A DNA stretch of 64,000 bases from an uncultured Lachnospiraceae bacterium (GTDB lineage: Bacteria > Bacillota > Clostridia > Lachnospirales > Lachnospiraceae), in assembly GCA_949878435.1 (NCBI GenBank), contig CATLAK010000004.1, forward strand, positions 62,001 through 126,000, given 5' to 3'. How positions within the stretch are numbered: position 1 is the first letter of the stretch; each line of letters begins with the position of its first letter. The notes beneath the pieces are model-generated. The model worked only from the letters and a program-made list of their open reading frames with translations. It was not told where the DNA came from and made no database searches. The translations under genes and the position numbers were made by a program. Positions 54,311 to 62,964 of the stretch are shown piece by piece.

Positions 54311-56791
54311 TTATATATTAAGAAGCTGTTTTGCCACACGCACAGCGTCCGCCGCATCTTTAGAATATCCGTCAGCGCCGATTTCCTGCGCATATTCCGG
54401 TGTGATGACAGCTCCGCCAATCATAATTTTTGCATCTACCCCTTTTTCTTTTGCATATTCTACCACATGCTTCATTTCCTGCATAGTGGTGGTCATAAGC
54501 GCCGACATGGCAATGATCCTGGCGTGATGCTTCACAGCCTCATCAATGATTACTTCCTTTGGAACATCCTTTCCAAGATCGACGACCTTAAATCCATAAT
54601 TCTTCAGCATCAATGCCACCAGATTCTTTCCGATATCATGGATATCCCCCGCCACGGTGGCAATCACCACCACAGGCATTTCGTCTTTCTCTGATGTGGT
54701 TGCAAGGAATGGCTCTAAATATTCAATGGACAGTTTCATCGCCTCCGCGCTGGCAATCAGCTGGGGCAGAAAGTACTTGCCTTTATCGAACAATTCTCCC
54801 ACTTCGTTGATGGCAGGCAGCAGCATCTCATTCAAGATTCCGGATGCCTCATGCCCGCTTTCTATCATGCATTTCGTGTGTTCCTTGATCTGCTTCCGAT
54901 TCCCCTTCATCACATCCTGATAAATCTGATTATCCAGCATGGCGGCGCTGGCGCCTTCCTGTGCCGAAGGCTTTCCTTCTGCTGCTTTGTCCGCATCTGT
55001 TTTCTTGTGCACCGCAGGCGCTGCCAAAGCTGTCTGCAGCGCAGCTTTTTCTTTGTAAACATCGATTCTTTCGATATACCGCACATCCGCTTCTTCCTTC
55101 TTCATCAGAAGATCAGAAGCAAATGCCATATTGACCAGCAGATCCTGGGATGGATTGGCAATTGCCATGGTCAGTCCTTCCTGTATCGCCATGGTAAGGA
55201 ATGCCGTATTGACAAAGCTTCTCTCCGGCAGACCAAAAGAAATATTCGACAGTCCGCAGGTAGTTGCCAGCCCCTTTTCTTTGCAATAACGGATCGTCTC
55301 TAATACTTCCCTTGCAGCACCTGGATTAGCGCCCACCGTTGTCACAAGCCCGTCTACCACAATATCTTCCTTATTCATGCCGGCTTCAAATGCCATCTGA
55401 CTGATTTTTTCTATGATAGAAATCTTCTCGCCGAGAGATTCCGGTAATCCTTTATCGGAAAGGGGAAGCAGGATGAACATAGCGCCGTATTTTTGGGCAA
55501 GGGGAAGCAGTTTATCAAGTTTTTCCGTCTCTCCCGATATCGAATTGATCAACGCCCTGCCCGGGTATCTGCGAAGGGCAGCCTCCATAACATCCACATG
55601 GCTGGAATCGATGGATAACGGCAGATTAGAACTTGTGGTCACCTCATCTAATACCTTAAGCATCATTTCCTTCTCGTCAATGCCGCTCATCCCCACGTTG
55701 ATATCCAGAAGCGCCGCACCGCACGCTTCCTGTTCTTCTGCAAAAGAAAGGACCATATCCAGCGTTCCCGCCCGCAGTTCTTCCTGCAGCTTCTTTTTGC
55801 CGGTAGGGTTGATCCGCTCTCCCACGATCATAAAAGGAGAATCCAGCCCAAAGGATACCGTTTTCCGCTCGCTGGAAAGGTAACGCATGCCGGAGCGGTT
55901 CCTTTTTACCGGCTGCATATCTTTTGTATATGCAGCCAATTTCTCAATATATTCCGGTGTAGTTCCGCAGCATCCGCCCAGAATACAGGCGCCTGCATCC
56001 ACCAGCTTTACCATTTCACGCCCAAAAGTATCTGCATCCATGTCATAAACGGTTTCACCTTCACCATTTAAGCAGGGCATGCCTGCATTTGGTTTGGCAA
56101 TGACCGGAATGGATACCACTTCAGAAATAGCCTGAATCAGTTCAACCATTTTATCAGGACCTGTAGAACAATTTGCACCTATAGCGCTTGCGCCCAGCTT
56201 TTCGAGAGTCACCGCTGCCGACACACCATCTGTACCGTAAAGAGTCCTTCCATCCGACTCAAAGGTAAGCGTCGCCATCACCGGAAGGTCGCAGACCTCC
56301 TTTGCAGCAATCAGCGCAGCCCTGGTCTCCTGCAGGCTCATCATGGTCTCTACAATCAATAGATCTACACCAGCGTCGCAGACGAATCTGATCTGTTCCT
56401 TATATACATCAATCAGCTCCTCGAAATCCATATCGCCAATAGGCGCCAGCTGACGCCCCGTCATGGTGAGATCTCCAGCCACAAGCGCCTTCCCGCAAGA
56501 TGCCTCCTTAGACAGCTGGACCAGCCGGTAGTTGATCTTTGCTATCTCGTCTTCCAGTCCATATTCTTTCAGTTTAATCCGGTTTGCCGTAAAAGTCGGT
56601 GCATAAATAATATTGCTCCCTGCCTCTACAAACTCCCTCTGGAGCCCGATAAATACATCGGGATGTTCCAATATCCACTTTTCAGGACAGACTCCGCCGG
56701 GCATTCCTCTTTTCATTAGATTGGATCCCGTAGCGCCGTCCAAATAAATCAATCTATTTTCTACAAATTTCTGGAATGCTTCCTTCTTCAC
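54311..56791 (-). CDS. metH: Cobalamin-dependent methionine synthase lacking the activation domain
   Basis: MetH moves a methyl group from methyltetrahydrofolate through cobalamin to homocysteine. Domains in order (numbered from an upstream GTG at 56818) are homocysteine-binding (about 15-300, with zinc cysteines in GANCSTGP and GGCCGTTPEY), pterin-binding (about 325-590), a helical cap (about 645-710) and cobalamin-binding with Asp725-x-His727 in GDIHDIGKN. The protein ends there, without the C-terminal SAM-binding reactivation domain of E. coli MetH, like the Thermotoga enzyme. Residues 605-640 form a diverged Ala-rich linker. Start is GTG; 56791 and 56818 are both possible. Confidence 0.93.
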   Translation of the reverse strand: MKKEAFQKFVENRLIYLDGATGSNLMKRGMPGGVCPEKWILEHPDVFIGLQREFVEAGSNIIYAPTFTANRIKLKEYGLEDEIAKINYRLVQLSKEASCGKALVAGDLTMTGRQLAPIGDMDFEELIDVYKEQIRFVCDAGVDLLIVETMMSLQETRAALIAAKEVCDLPVMATLTFESDGRTLYGTDGVSAAVTLEKLGASAIGANCSTGPDKMVELIQAISEVVSIPVIAKPNAGMPCLNGEGETVYDMDADTFGREMVKLVDAGACILGGCCGTTPEYIEKLAAYTKDMQPVKRNRSGMRYLSSERKTVSFGLDSPFMIVGERINPTGKKKLQEELRAGTLDMVLSFAEEQEACGAALLDINVGMSGIDEKEMMLKVLDEVTTSSNLPLSIDSSHVDVMEAALRRYPGRALINSISGETEKLDKLLPLAQKYGAMFILLPLSDKGLPESLGEKISIIEKISQMAFEAGMNKEDIVVDGLVTTVGANPGAAREVLETIRYCKEKGLATTCGLSNISFGLPERSFVNTAFLTMAIQEGLTMAIANPSQDLLVNMAFASDLLMKKEEADVRYIERIDVYKEKAALQTALAAPAVHKKTDADKAAEGKPSAQEGASAAMLDNQIYQDVMKGNRKQIKEHTKCMIESGHEASGILNEMLLPAINEVGELFDKGKYFLPQLIASAEAMKLSIEYLEPFLATTSEKDEMPVVVIATVAGDIHDIGKNLVALMLKNYGFKVVDLGKDVPKEVIIDEAVKHHARIIAMSALMTTTMQEMKHVVEYAKEKGVDAKIMIGGAVITPEYAQEIGADGYSKDAADAVRVAKQLLNI

Positions 56792-56977
56792 ATTTCCATC
56801 CCTATGCCTTTCTCGCACAAGCCTTCCAAGATAAATTCAAGGCTTAAGTGCGTAAGCTTGAAAATCCCCTTTTTTATACTGCTTTTTCAATGTTAGCATA
56901 ATTTCGCCAAAACTACAATTTACAAATATATTCTTTTTTAAGGAAAATTTTAATATATTGCCTCCCGCTCCCCCTTG

Positions 56978-57006
56978 TTGACTTCACTTCTCAACTATGG
57001 TACTTT
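56978..57006 (+). promoter_or_regulatory. Promoter of the lipoprotein gene
   Basis: TTGACT (56978-56983) and TACTTT (57001-57006) are 17 bp apart on the plus strand, about 42 bp ahead of the lipoprotein start. Confidence 0.68.
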
Positions 57007-57048
57007 TAAATAAGTAAATTTTGAAGAACACAGATTGGAGAATTTATT

Positions 57049-57576
57049 TTGAAGCATCTATCTTTCAGAAGGAAAGACGCCGTCTTTTTCAGAATGTTTA
57101 TCCTTCTTTTCATTCTGTTTATGATGACAGGCTGCAAAAAGAACACGGAACTTGAAAATTATAAAGCGAACATGAATCAATTCTTTGAAAATGTTAAGAT
57201 ATTCGATTCCTCTATAAATGCAATTGATCCAAATTCTGAAACCGCCGTATCGGAGCTTCTTGCTCTGCTGGACTCTATGGATACTTCATTTGCACAAATG
57301 GCATCCCTTGAAGTGCCGGACGGCTTCCCTGGAGTTGCAGAACTTGCAGACGAAGCAAGCTCATGTATGTCAGAAGCAGTATCTTACTATCATCAGGCTT
57401 ATGAAGGCGGATATGACGCCTCCCTTGAAGATATTGCCCGCCAGAAGTATGAGCGGGCCAACATGATGCTTCAATATATCGTTTCCATTTTTCGCGGAGA
57501 CATTCCGGAAGAGCTTTATACTTCCGATGAAGGAACAGAGGAAATACCTGAAAGTACTGAACCAGTTGAAGAATAA
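57049..57576 (+). CDS. Lipoprotein of unknown function
   Basis: The 175-residue product has a lipoprotein signal peptide: basic start, hydrophobic core and lipobox MMTGC with Cys29 as the lipidated residue. The mature part is helical and acidic, with a four-helix look and a Glu/Pro/Thr tail (EEIPESTEPVEE). It should sit on the outer face of the membrane. Start is TTG with GGAG 8 bases upstream. I do not recognise a family. Confidence 0.8.
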   Translation: MKHLSFRRKDAVFFRMFILLFILFMMTGCKKNTELENYKANMNQFFENVKIFDSSINAIDPNSETAVSELLALLDSMDTSFAQMASLEVPDGFPGVAELADEASSCMSEAVSYYHQAYEGGYDASLEDIARQKYERANMMLQYIVSIFRGDIPEELYTSDEGTEEIPESTEPVEE

Positions 57577-57601
57577 AAGTTATATTTTAATGCCAACGAT
57601 G

Positions 57602-57630
57602 AAACGCCTGAGATTCATTCTCAGGCGTTT
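57602..57630. terminator. Hairpin between convergent lipoprotein and membrane protein genes
   Basis: A 12 bp perfect stem AAACGCCTGAGA/TCTCAGGCGTTT with a 5-base loop lies between the convergent genes. The T-run is weak on both strands, so it probably acts as a bidirectional terminator of moderate strength. Confidence 0.72.
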
Positions 57631-57664
57631 GATTTACAATTATGTAACTTAAATGGGTAACTTC

Positions 57665-57949
57665 TTATTTTAAGATTCTGATCTTACCGATAAGTGGAAC
57701 TTCTTTTTCTTCCTGCTTGATTGCAGCTACAAGTCCAAGGATCCAGCATACCATCATGAAGATTGACCAGATTCCTGTCAAAATTCCAACGATGGGAATG
57801 AATGACAGCAAAGAAACCAGTGAAAACAACATGATTACCAGTGCTTGATTGATGTGGAACTTAGCGCCTTCCTTGTCTCCTGCAACTAATGCAATGATAA
57901 GACCGATCCATGAGATGTACGCTACAATGCTTGTTACCTTTGTGTCCAT
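57665..57949 (-). CDS. DUF4870-like small membrane protein (copy 1)
   Basis: The 94-residue protein has three hydrophobic segments and begins MDTKVTSIVAYISWIGLIIAL, followed by GDKEGAKFHINQALVIMLF, a pattern seen in DUF4870-type proteins. Function unknown. It is a close paralogue of the next gene, with an insertion of about six residues in the central loop, so the pair arose by tandem duplication. Confidence 0.85.
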   Translation of the reverse strand: MDTKVTSIVAYISWIGLIIALVAGDKEGAKFHINQALVIMLFSLVSLLSFIPIVGILTGIWSIFMMVCWILGLVAAIKQEEKEVPLIGKIRILK

Positions 57950-58003
57950 TTTAATTTTCCTCCTTCATTATGAACATGTACTTTTTTACCCAATTAATGT
58001 TTA

Positions 58004-58270
58004 CTATTTCAGGAGTCTGATCTTACCAATGAGGGGAACTTCCTTTTCTTCCTGATTGATGGCAGCCACAAGTCCCATAACCCAGCATACAAGCATGAAA
58101 ATTGCCCAAATCCATCCGATACAGGGAATTATACCGATGAGCGAAAACAGCATAATCACCAATGCCTGATTGAGATGAAACTTCGCGCCTTCCTTATCTC
58201 CCGCAAGAAGTGCAATTACAAGTCCGACCCATGTCAAATACGCCACGATACTTGTTGTTTTTGTGTCCAT
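58004..58270 (-). CDS. DUF4870-like small membrane protein (copy 2)
   Basis: This 88-residue paralogue begins MDTKTTSIVAYLTWVGLVIALL and shares GDKEGAKFHLNQALVIMLFSL and the ending EEKEVPLIGKIRLLK with copy 1. Three hydrophobic segments are predicted. A good promoter and an AAGGAGG site lie upstream, so it is the first gene of the two-gene unit. Function unknown. Confidence 0.85.
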   Translation of the reverse strand: MDTKTTSIVAYLTWVGLVIALLAGDKEGAKFHLNQALVIMLFSLIGIIPCIGWIWAIFMLVCWVMGLVAAINQEEKEVPLIGKIRLLK

Positions 58271-58312
58271 TAATAATAATCCTCCTTAAGGTAAAAATTA
58301 AGTCACTTCATA

Positions 58313-58341
58313 ACTATACATGAAAATATTAAAGATTGCAA
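58313..58341 (-). promoter_or_regulatory. Promoter of the DUF4870-like pair
   Basis: TTGCAA (58336-58341) and TATAGT (58313-58318) are 17 bp apart on the minus strand, about 43 bp ahead of the first gene. Confidence 0.72.
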
Positions 58342-58359
58342 GTGAATCTTAAAAAATTA

Positions 58360-58791
58360 TTAAATAAGTAAAATATTTATTATTTTCACTGCCCATTGGA
58401 ACAAAATGACAACGATTGCTGTGTACATATAATACTGTATGTGTATTTCTTTCGTCTCGATTGTACCTTTTATATGCTTGCGGTAAAAATATAGAAGCAT
58501 AAAATGCAGATATGCCAGAACGCCGTAAATAACAGTCGGGTTGAGCAAAAAACTTCTTCCTATGTCTCCGCAAAACAGATAATAAAATGCTCTGGTCCCA
58601 CCGCATCCAGGACATGGAAAACCGGCGATTCTGCGTACCTGACAGGCTGCCAATTCGCCATACCGCTCATACCCGCTATGGGCAAACCAGATACCGGCAA
58701 GACAAAAAGGCAGCCAAAATCCTTTTCCTATCTGGTAAAAGATTTCGTCCGCCCTGTATTTTTTATTAGCATTAATTTTAGTAGAAATCAT
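58360..58791 (-). CDS. DUF2752-domain membrane protein
   Basis: The 143-residue protein has the DUF2752 signature FPCPGCGGTRAFYYLFCGDIGRSF, with Cys60 and Cys63, followed by two or three hydrophobic segments. The role of the family is unknown. An in-frame ATG occurs at 58824, but 58791 gives a normal 14 bp overlap with the preceding zinc-ribbon gene; neither has a strong ribosome binding site. The two genes probably form one unit. Confidence 0.83.
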   Translation of the reverse strand: MISTKINANKKYRADEIFYQIGKGFWLPFCLAGIWFAHSGYERYGELAACQVRRIAGFPCPGCGGTRAFYYLFCGDIGRSFLLNPTVIYGVLAYLHFMLLYFYRKHIKGTIETKEIHIQYYMYTAIVVILFQWAVKIINILLI

Positions 58792-59386
58792 ACTGCATTT
58801 CATTGATAAGCTCATTATATGCACTGGTTCCGCCTATAACAAACATGGCAATTACAATCAAAAATCCGATACCGCCTGTAATAATGCCTGCAATCGCCAT
58901 TCCCTTACCGTCATACTTAAAGCACAATGTAATGATACCGATCACTACTGCTGCAATTGCCAGCACTGCGCTGAATAAGGGAAGGCAGCAGCATATAAGG
59001 GACAAGATGCCGCATACCAAAGATGCAATAGAAAATCCGATGTTCCCGCCGCCCTGCTTGGTCTCGTTATCGCCTGTGTTGTAGTATTGAGGCGACTGCA
59101 CATCATAATAAGGATTTGATCCTGTATTGCTGTTGTTGTAACTCTGCGAATCAGACCCGCTGTATGAATTGATCTTAATCTCCTCTGAAGATAAAATCGG
59201 TGCCGGCTTCTGCTCTTCCGCATCCGTTATCTTCTCATATACAGGTGACTGCGCCTGACCGGAAACTGTTTCTTCTGCCTGATTATCCTGTTCCTGTCCG
59301 GCAGCCGCCTGCAGCTTTGCGCCACAGTTCCTGCAGAACTTGGAATTTTCATCATTTTCATTTCCACATTGTGTACAATAAATCAT
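58778..59386 (-). CDS. Zinc-ribbon, DUF4190-type membrane protein
   Basis: The 202-residue protein starts with a zinc ribbon (Cys4, Cys7, Cys18, Cys21), followed by a long linker rich in Ser, Asn, Tyr and Gln (about 25-110) and two membrane segments of the DUF4190 type at about 117-150 and 160-185. Such proteins are common in clostridia and of unknown function. A promoter lies 35 bp upstream. It is followed by the DUF2752 gene. Confidence 0.83.
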   Translation of the reverse strand: MIYCTQCGNENDENSKFCRNCGAKLQAAAGQEQDNQAEETVSGQAQSPVYEKITDAEEQKPAPILSSEEIKINSYSGSDSQSYNNSNTGSNPYYDVQSPQYYNTGDNETKQGGGNIGFSIASLVCGILSLICCCLPLFSAVLAIAAVVIGIITLCFKYDGKGMAIAGIITGGIGFLIVIAMFVIGGTSAYNELINEMQYDFY

Positions 59387-59420
59387 TTTACTCTCCCTCT
59401 TCCACCAAATATTTATATCT

Positions 59421-59449
59421 ATTTTAAAATAAGAATCCCAAAATGTCCA
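59421..59449 (-). promoter_or_regulatory. Promoter of the zinc-ribbon gene
   Basis: TGGACA (59444-59449) and TAAAAT (59421-59426) are 17 bp apart on the minus strand, pointing into the zinc-ribbon gene and divergent from the CPBP promoter. Confidence 0.62.
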
Positions 59450-59490
59450 TAAAAATATTTTTCAGGGTAAAAAACAGGCAAACTTAACAA

Positions 59491-59519
59491 TTGAAAATCA
59501 TTTTGAGAAGTGATACTAT
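59491..59519 (+). promoter_or_regulatory. Promoter of the CPBP protease gene
   Basis: TTGAAA (59491-59496) and TACTAT (59514-59519) are 17 bp apart on the plus strand, 30 bp ahead of the ATG. Confidence 0.7.
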
Positions 59520-59549
59520 TATAAAAAAATTGATAAGGAGTACAAAACA

Positions 59550-60407
59550 ATGAAATATTTGAAAAAAACGGGCTGGTTTATTGTCGCCATGCTGCCGGCA
59601 CTGCTCTCCTTTCTGTTACAGATTGGGATGGCAGTTTTGGTATTAGTTGTCATTATGGTAAGTGAACTAGCCAGCCAGCAAGGGACACTTTCTACCGATG
59701 AAATCCTTAATTTTGCTGTAAACAGCTATATGGAAAATGCAGTGTACCCTATATTTTTCTATCACGTATTGGGTATACTGGTATTTGGTCTTTGGTACTA
59801 CCTTGCATATGGCAGGAAGAAACGCCCCGTTGGCACGGAACAGCCGACGGTGAGCAAAGCAGCAATCATCATCTGGCTTGGCGTATGCATCCAAATATTT
59901 ACATCCTGCGCGCTTAATCTTATTCAGATACTTGCACCAGACTTACTTAAAAATTATATAGAACTGATGGAAGCTGCCGGTATCACCGAAGCCAATCTGA
60001 TCACGATTCTTTCTGTCGTTGTTCTTGCACCGATTGGTGAAGAGCTTTTGTGCCGGGGAATCATTTTCAGACTGGCGGGCAAAGTAAGCAGTAAATTCTG
60101 GATTGCCAATATCGTTCAGGCATTCGCCTTTGGTCTGATACATGCGAATCTGGTTCAGGGAACCTACGCTTTCTTTATGGGGCTTGCATTAGGATACATA
60201 TATGGAAAGTATCGCCGCATCTGGCTTTGCATGCTGCTGCACGCATCCATCAATGGTTCCTCCATGCTCCTTGACTCCTATTTTAATCTGTACCCTGAAA
60301 AATATGATATTCCTGTCTTGGTGGCACATTTCGTTGTCTCGCTGTTATTTATGGTCGTATGCTTTAAACTGTTAGGGAAACGGAAGCCTATCGATGAAGA
60401 AGCCTGA
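59550..60407 (+). CDS. CPBP family intramembrane metalloprotease
   Basis: This 285-residue polytopic protein belongs to the CAAX protease and bacteriocin-processing (Abi) family. The metal-binding motifs are complete: Glu164-Glu165 with Arg169 in EELLCRG, His198 in FAFGLIHAN and His231 with Asn235 in HASIN. About seven hydrophobic segments are present. Members cleave prenylated or signal peptides or confer bacteriocin self-immunity; no bacteriocin gene is beside it. AAGGAG precedes the ATG and a terminator follows. Confidence 0.92.
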   Translation: MKYLKKTGWFIVAMLPALLSFLLQIGMAVLVLVVIMVSELASQQGTLSTDEILNFAVNSYMENAVYPIFFYHVLGILVFGLWYYLAYGRKKRPVGTEQPTVSKAAIIIWLGVCIQIFTSCALNLIQILAPDLLKNYIELMEAAGITEANLITILSVVVLAPIGEELLCRGIIFRLAGKVSSKFWIANIVQAFAFGLIHANLVQGTYAFFMGLALGYIYGKYRRIWLCMLLHASINGSSMLLDSYFNLYPEKYDIPVLVAHFVVSLLFMVVCFKLLGKRKPIDEEA

Positions 60408-60452
60408 ATAACAAGTGCTGCACCTTATGACATATCCTAATGATAATACAGT

Positions 60453-60487
60453 AAAATGCCCCAGATCTTAAAGTCTGAGGCATTTTT
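60453..60487 (+). terminator. Terminator of the CPBP gene
   Basis: AAAATGCC-CCAGA pairs with TCTG-AGGCATTTT across a short loop, with one mismatch, followed by TTTTTATT on the plus strand. Confidence 0.8.
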
Positions 60488-60669
60488 ATTATGATAAATT
60501 GACTTTCGGTATGAGAATGCGTTTATTACAATTTAGAATTTTCCTTCCTTCGCTGCTTCTTCCACCGAAACAGGCAAGCCTTGAAAATCAAGCATTTTCT
60601 CACATTTTGTATATTACTCGTGTTTTACGTTACCCACTTCATACATTTTTACACGTTTCAAAGGCATTC
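60488..60669. other. Junction between host genes and prophage lysis module
   Basis: This 182 bp stretch follows the CPBP terminator and precedes the lysin stop. It should contain or lie near the prophage end. On the minus strand a 20-codon reading (60533-60595, MLDFQGLPVSVEEAAKEGKF) has coding-like composition but no good ribosome binding site; it could be a gene fragment left by integration. No att repeat can be identified without the other end. Confidence 0.3.
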
Positions 60670-62190
60670 TTATGATGCTTCTATAAGAGTAACAAGGTTG
60701 CTATTTTTTGTCAAGTACCAGCCCGACTTTAATTTGTAGAAATCTTCCGTTTCTTCAACAACGGTGAATACTTCTCCATATCCTGCCGCGCCTGCTGCCT
60801 CTGCCGCATAATCCGGCGTCGCACGATAGCTTACACCATCATCACCAGTATAGATAATTTTCACATATTTCTTGATTCCTTTTTCTATAAACTGCACGAG
60901 ATCAGCACGCTTTGTTATGTACCAACCCGACTTTAATTTATAGAAGTCTTCCATTTCTCCTATAACAGTGAATACTGCTCCGTATCTTGCCGCACCTGCT
61001 GCCTCTGCTGCATAATCCGGCGTCGCACGATAACTTACACCATCATCACCAGTATAAATAATTTTAAGATTTCCAGTAATTCGTTTAACCTCTTCTCCCT
61101 GCTTATCCTGCGTGTTTCCTTTAATAGGCACTCCCGTTTCCAGCATTGCGCTTAAAACGCGCTTTATTTTAGTTCCGTAATCTGCGCCTGCCGCCCAACC
61201 TTTCCCTTTTGGATTTTCCTTTTGTCCCAGCCATTCCACGTAGGGGGCACACCCCTTTTCTACCCATTTATACCTCGGATCAATGCAATTCCCATTTAAT
61301 TGGTCAGCAGTTGCGTATGCTTTCAGATGTTGTATTTGAGCTCTTACACCCTCTCGCATAGTAGAAAAGCTATTTCCCTTTATCCCACATTTTGTAACTC
61401 CCATTCCGCAAAAATTATTCTGATCCAGCGTTACCGCCGAACCGCTGAAGGTAAAGTTTCCCGTCTCAATCATAGATTGTGCGGCTGCTATATCTCCGCG
61501 CACTCCTTCCTTTTCTCCTTCTTCTATATATATATTCGCAAGTTCTGTTGCGTAGGAAGAAGTGTGCGAGTTTCTACCTATTATATATGTGGCAATTTGG
61601 TCTGCACTTGCTACAGCTTTACCCATGATTGGGGTTAGTCTCAAGTCGGATTTACTTGCATCTGTAGATTCAATAGATTCTTTAAATGTTTTCCATGTGC
61701 TTTCAAACAAATTGTAATAGTAAGGGTTCGGGCAAATCTTTCCTGTTACGTCATAGTGCCGTATTACATTTTCTGGTGGTATATTGTACTTTTTCATCAA
61801 CAGCCGTGTTAATTCCATTGTAGCTGTTACAGTTTCCAGCGTAAAGTACCAATCTTTGTCGGTGGCGTTCTGCGTTCCGGTATTCTTTTTCTTTACTGCC
61901 ATTTCTATTCCAATGGAATTCGAATTTCTGCATGTAGGATGCTTGTACGTTCCAGACGTGCCGCAATGCCACGCTATATCATCATCCTCAACAATTTGAA
62001 AAATCTCCCCTATATGACCTACTATATAATGTGCAGACGCCCCTACATACTCTCTCGCCCAATATGCAGCTAAATTTTCAGCAGTGGAAAGACCTCCAAA
62101 ATAATGAATCACAATGTACTTGATTCTTTCCGTGCTGTTTTTATCCGTGAAATTTATTTTTGTAATATACTTCCTATTAATATTATTCAT
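60670..62190 (-). CDS. Prophage endolysin: amidase, glucosaminidase and two SH3-like repeats
   Basis: The 506-residue lysin would break the host wall at the end of a phage cycle. An N-terminal amidase_2 domain (about 20-165) has zinc ligand His29 in VIHYFGG and DIAWHCGTSG. A second catalytic region (about 205-345) resembles a Flagellar/LytG-type glucosaminidase (AAAQSMIETGNFTFSG, NNFCGMGVT, GVRAQIQHLKAYA). Two nearly identical SH3-like wall-binding repeats at about 374-433 and 442-501 share KIIYTGDDGVSYRATPDY and DFYKLKSGWY. No signal peptide is seen, so export would need the adjacent holin. The start overlaps the small upstream gene by 8 bp. Confidence 0.92.
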   Translation of the reverse strand: MNNINRKYITKINFTDKNSTERIKYIVIHYFGGLSTAENLAAYWAREYVGASAHYIVGHIGEIFQIVEDDDIAWHCGTSGTYKHPTCRNSNSIGIEMAVKKKNTGTQNATDKDWYFTLETVTATMELTRLLMKKYNIPPENVIRHYDVTGKICPNPYYYNLFESTWKTFKESIESTDASKSDLRLTPIMGKAVASADQIATYIIGRNSHTSSYATELANIYIEEGEKEGVRGDIAAAQSMIETGNFTFSGSAVTLDQNNFCGMGVTKCGIKGNSFSTMREGVRAQIQHLKAYATADQLNGNCIDPRYKWVEKGCAPYVEWLGQKENPKGKGWAAGADYGTKIKRVLSAMLETGVPIKGNTQDKQGEEVKRITGNLKIIYTGDDGVSYRATPDYAAEAAGAARYGAVFTVIGEMEDFYKLKSGWYITKRADLVQFIEKGIKKYVKIIYTGDDGVSYRATPDYAAEAAGAAGYGEVFTVVEETEDFYKLKSGWYLTKNSNLVTLIEAS

Positions 62191-62341
62191 CCACTAAGCC
62201 TTCCTCTCCATCAAATCCCATTGTATCTGGCTGAAAGCCGTTTCTAAATTTGATTAGCATTTCATCATTCATTGTTTTTACATGCTCTCTTATTTTAGTC
62301 AGTTCATCCGGCTTTAAATTTTTAGTTTGTTCGCTACTCAT
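62183..62341 (-). CDS. Small prophage protein of unknown function
   Basis: This 52-residue acidic protein begins MSSEQTKNLKPDELTKIREH and ends in Glu/Asp. It lies between the holin and lysin genes and overlaps the lysin start by 8 bp, so it is part of the lysis transcript. An in-frame ATG at 62365 is possible; 62341 has AAGGA about 9 bases upstream. No family recognised. Confidence 0.6.
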   Translation of the reverse strand: MSSEQTKNLKPDELTKIREHVKTMNDEMLIKFRNGFQPDTMGFDGEEGLVDE

Positions 62342-62407
62342 GCCGTACCATCCTTTCTGCCGCAAATCCCCACAAGTTTTTTTGTACCTGTGGGGATTAA
62401 TTCAGTA

Positions 62408-62929
62408 TTATGACTTTTTTCCTACCTTGTCTTTTGCGTCGCGCTTTTCTTCCTTTTCTTCGTCTGGTTCTAATATATCAATACCTGCTTCAATTAGCTT
62501 TTCCGTAACTGCTAATCCTTTAATCAGCACATTAGGGATGTTATATCCCAATTCTACGAGATTTTCTAATATGCTGCGTGCTTCATTGACTATCAGCATG
62601 GCAAGTACCCACCAACCAATAAAGCGCAGGAACGAAAGGTCAACCCCAAGCATGTCTTTTCCGAAGTTTACAAATACAGATGCAACCAAAAATGCCACAA
62701 GAATTACTACCCAATATCCTAGTTTTTTAATGGCACCTATTGCCCCTACTTTGCTACTTTCTTCTTTTTTCTTGTTGGCTTTGACCCATCCCGTGATCCA
62801 GTCCGCCACATTCAGCAGAAGGAATGCTGCAAAAACATACCAGTATGTACCAAAAACGATAGTCAGTACCGCAACAATTCCTCCCACAATAGCGTTATAC
62901 CTGTTTGCAAAAATATTAATGTTGTTCAT
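62408..62929 (-). CDS. Phage holin family protein
   Basis: The 173-residue protein has four hydrophobic segments (about 13-30, 31-48, 71-90, 104-116) and the toxin-secretion/phage-lysis holin pattern: LLLNVADWITGWVKANKKKEESSKVGAIGAIKKLGYW. The C-terminal tail is highly charged. It would form membrane pores that release the lysin encoded next. An AGGA-type site precedes the ATG. Confidence 0.9.
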   Translation of the reverse strand: MNNINIFANRYNAIVGGIVAVLTIVFGTYWYVFAAFLLLNVADWITGWVKANKKKEESSKVGAIGAIKKLGYWVVILVAFLVASVFVNFGKDMLGVDLSFLRFIGWWVLAMLIVNEARSILENLVELGYNIPNVLIKGLAVTEKLIEAGIDILEPDEEKEEKRDAKDKVGKKS

Positions 62930-62964
62930 CCTTTTTCCTCCCTATATGTTGTTTTTGTATATTT

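Noticed and set aside
56819-57000. SAM-responsive riboswitch ahead of metH
   Set aside because: The 230 bp intergenic region is AT-rich and shows neither S-box conserved segments nor a terminator before metH.
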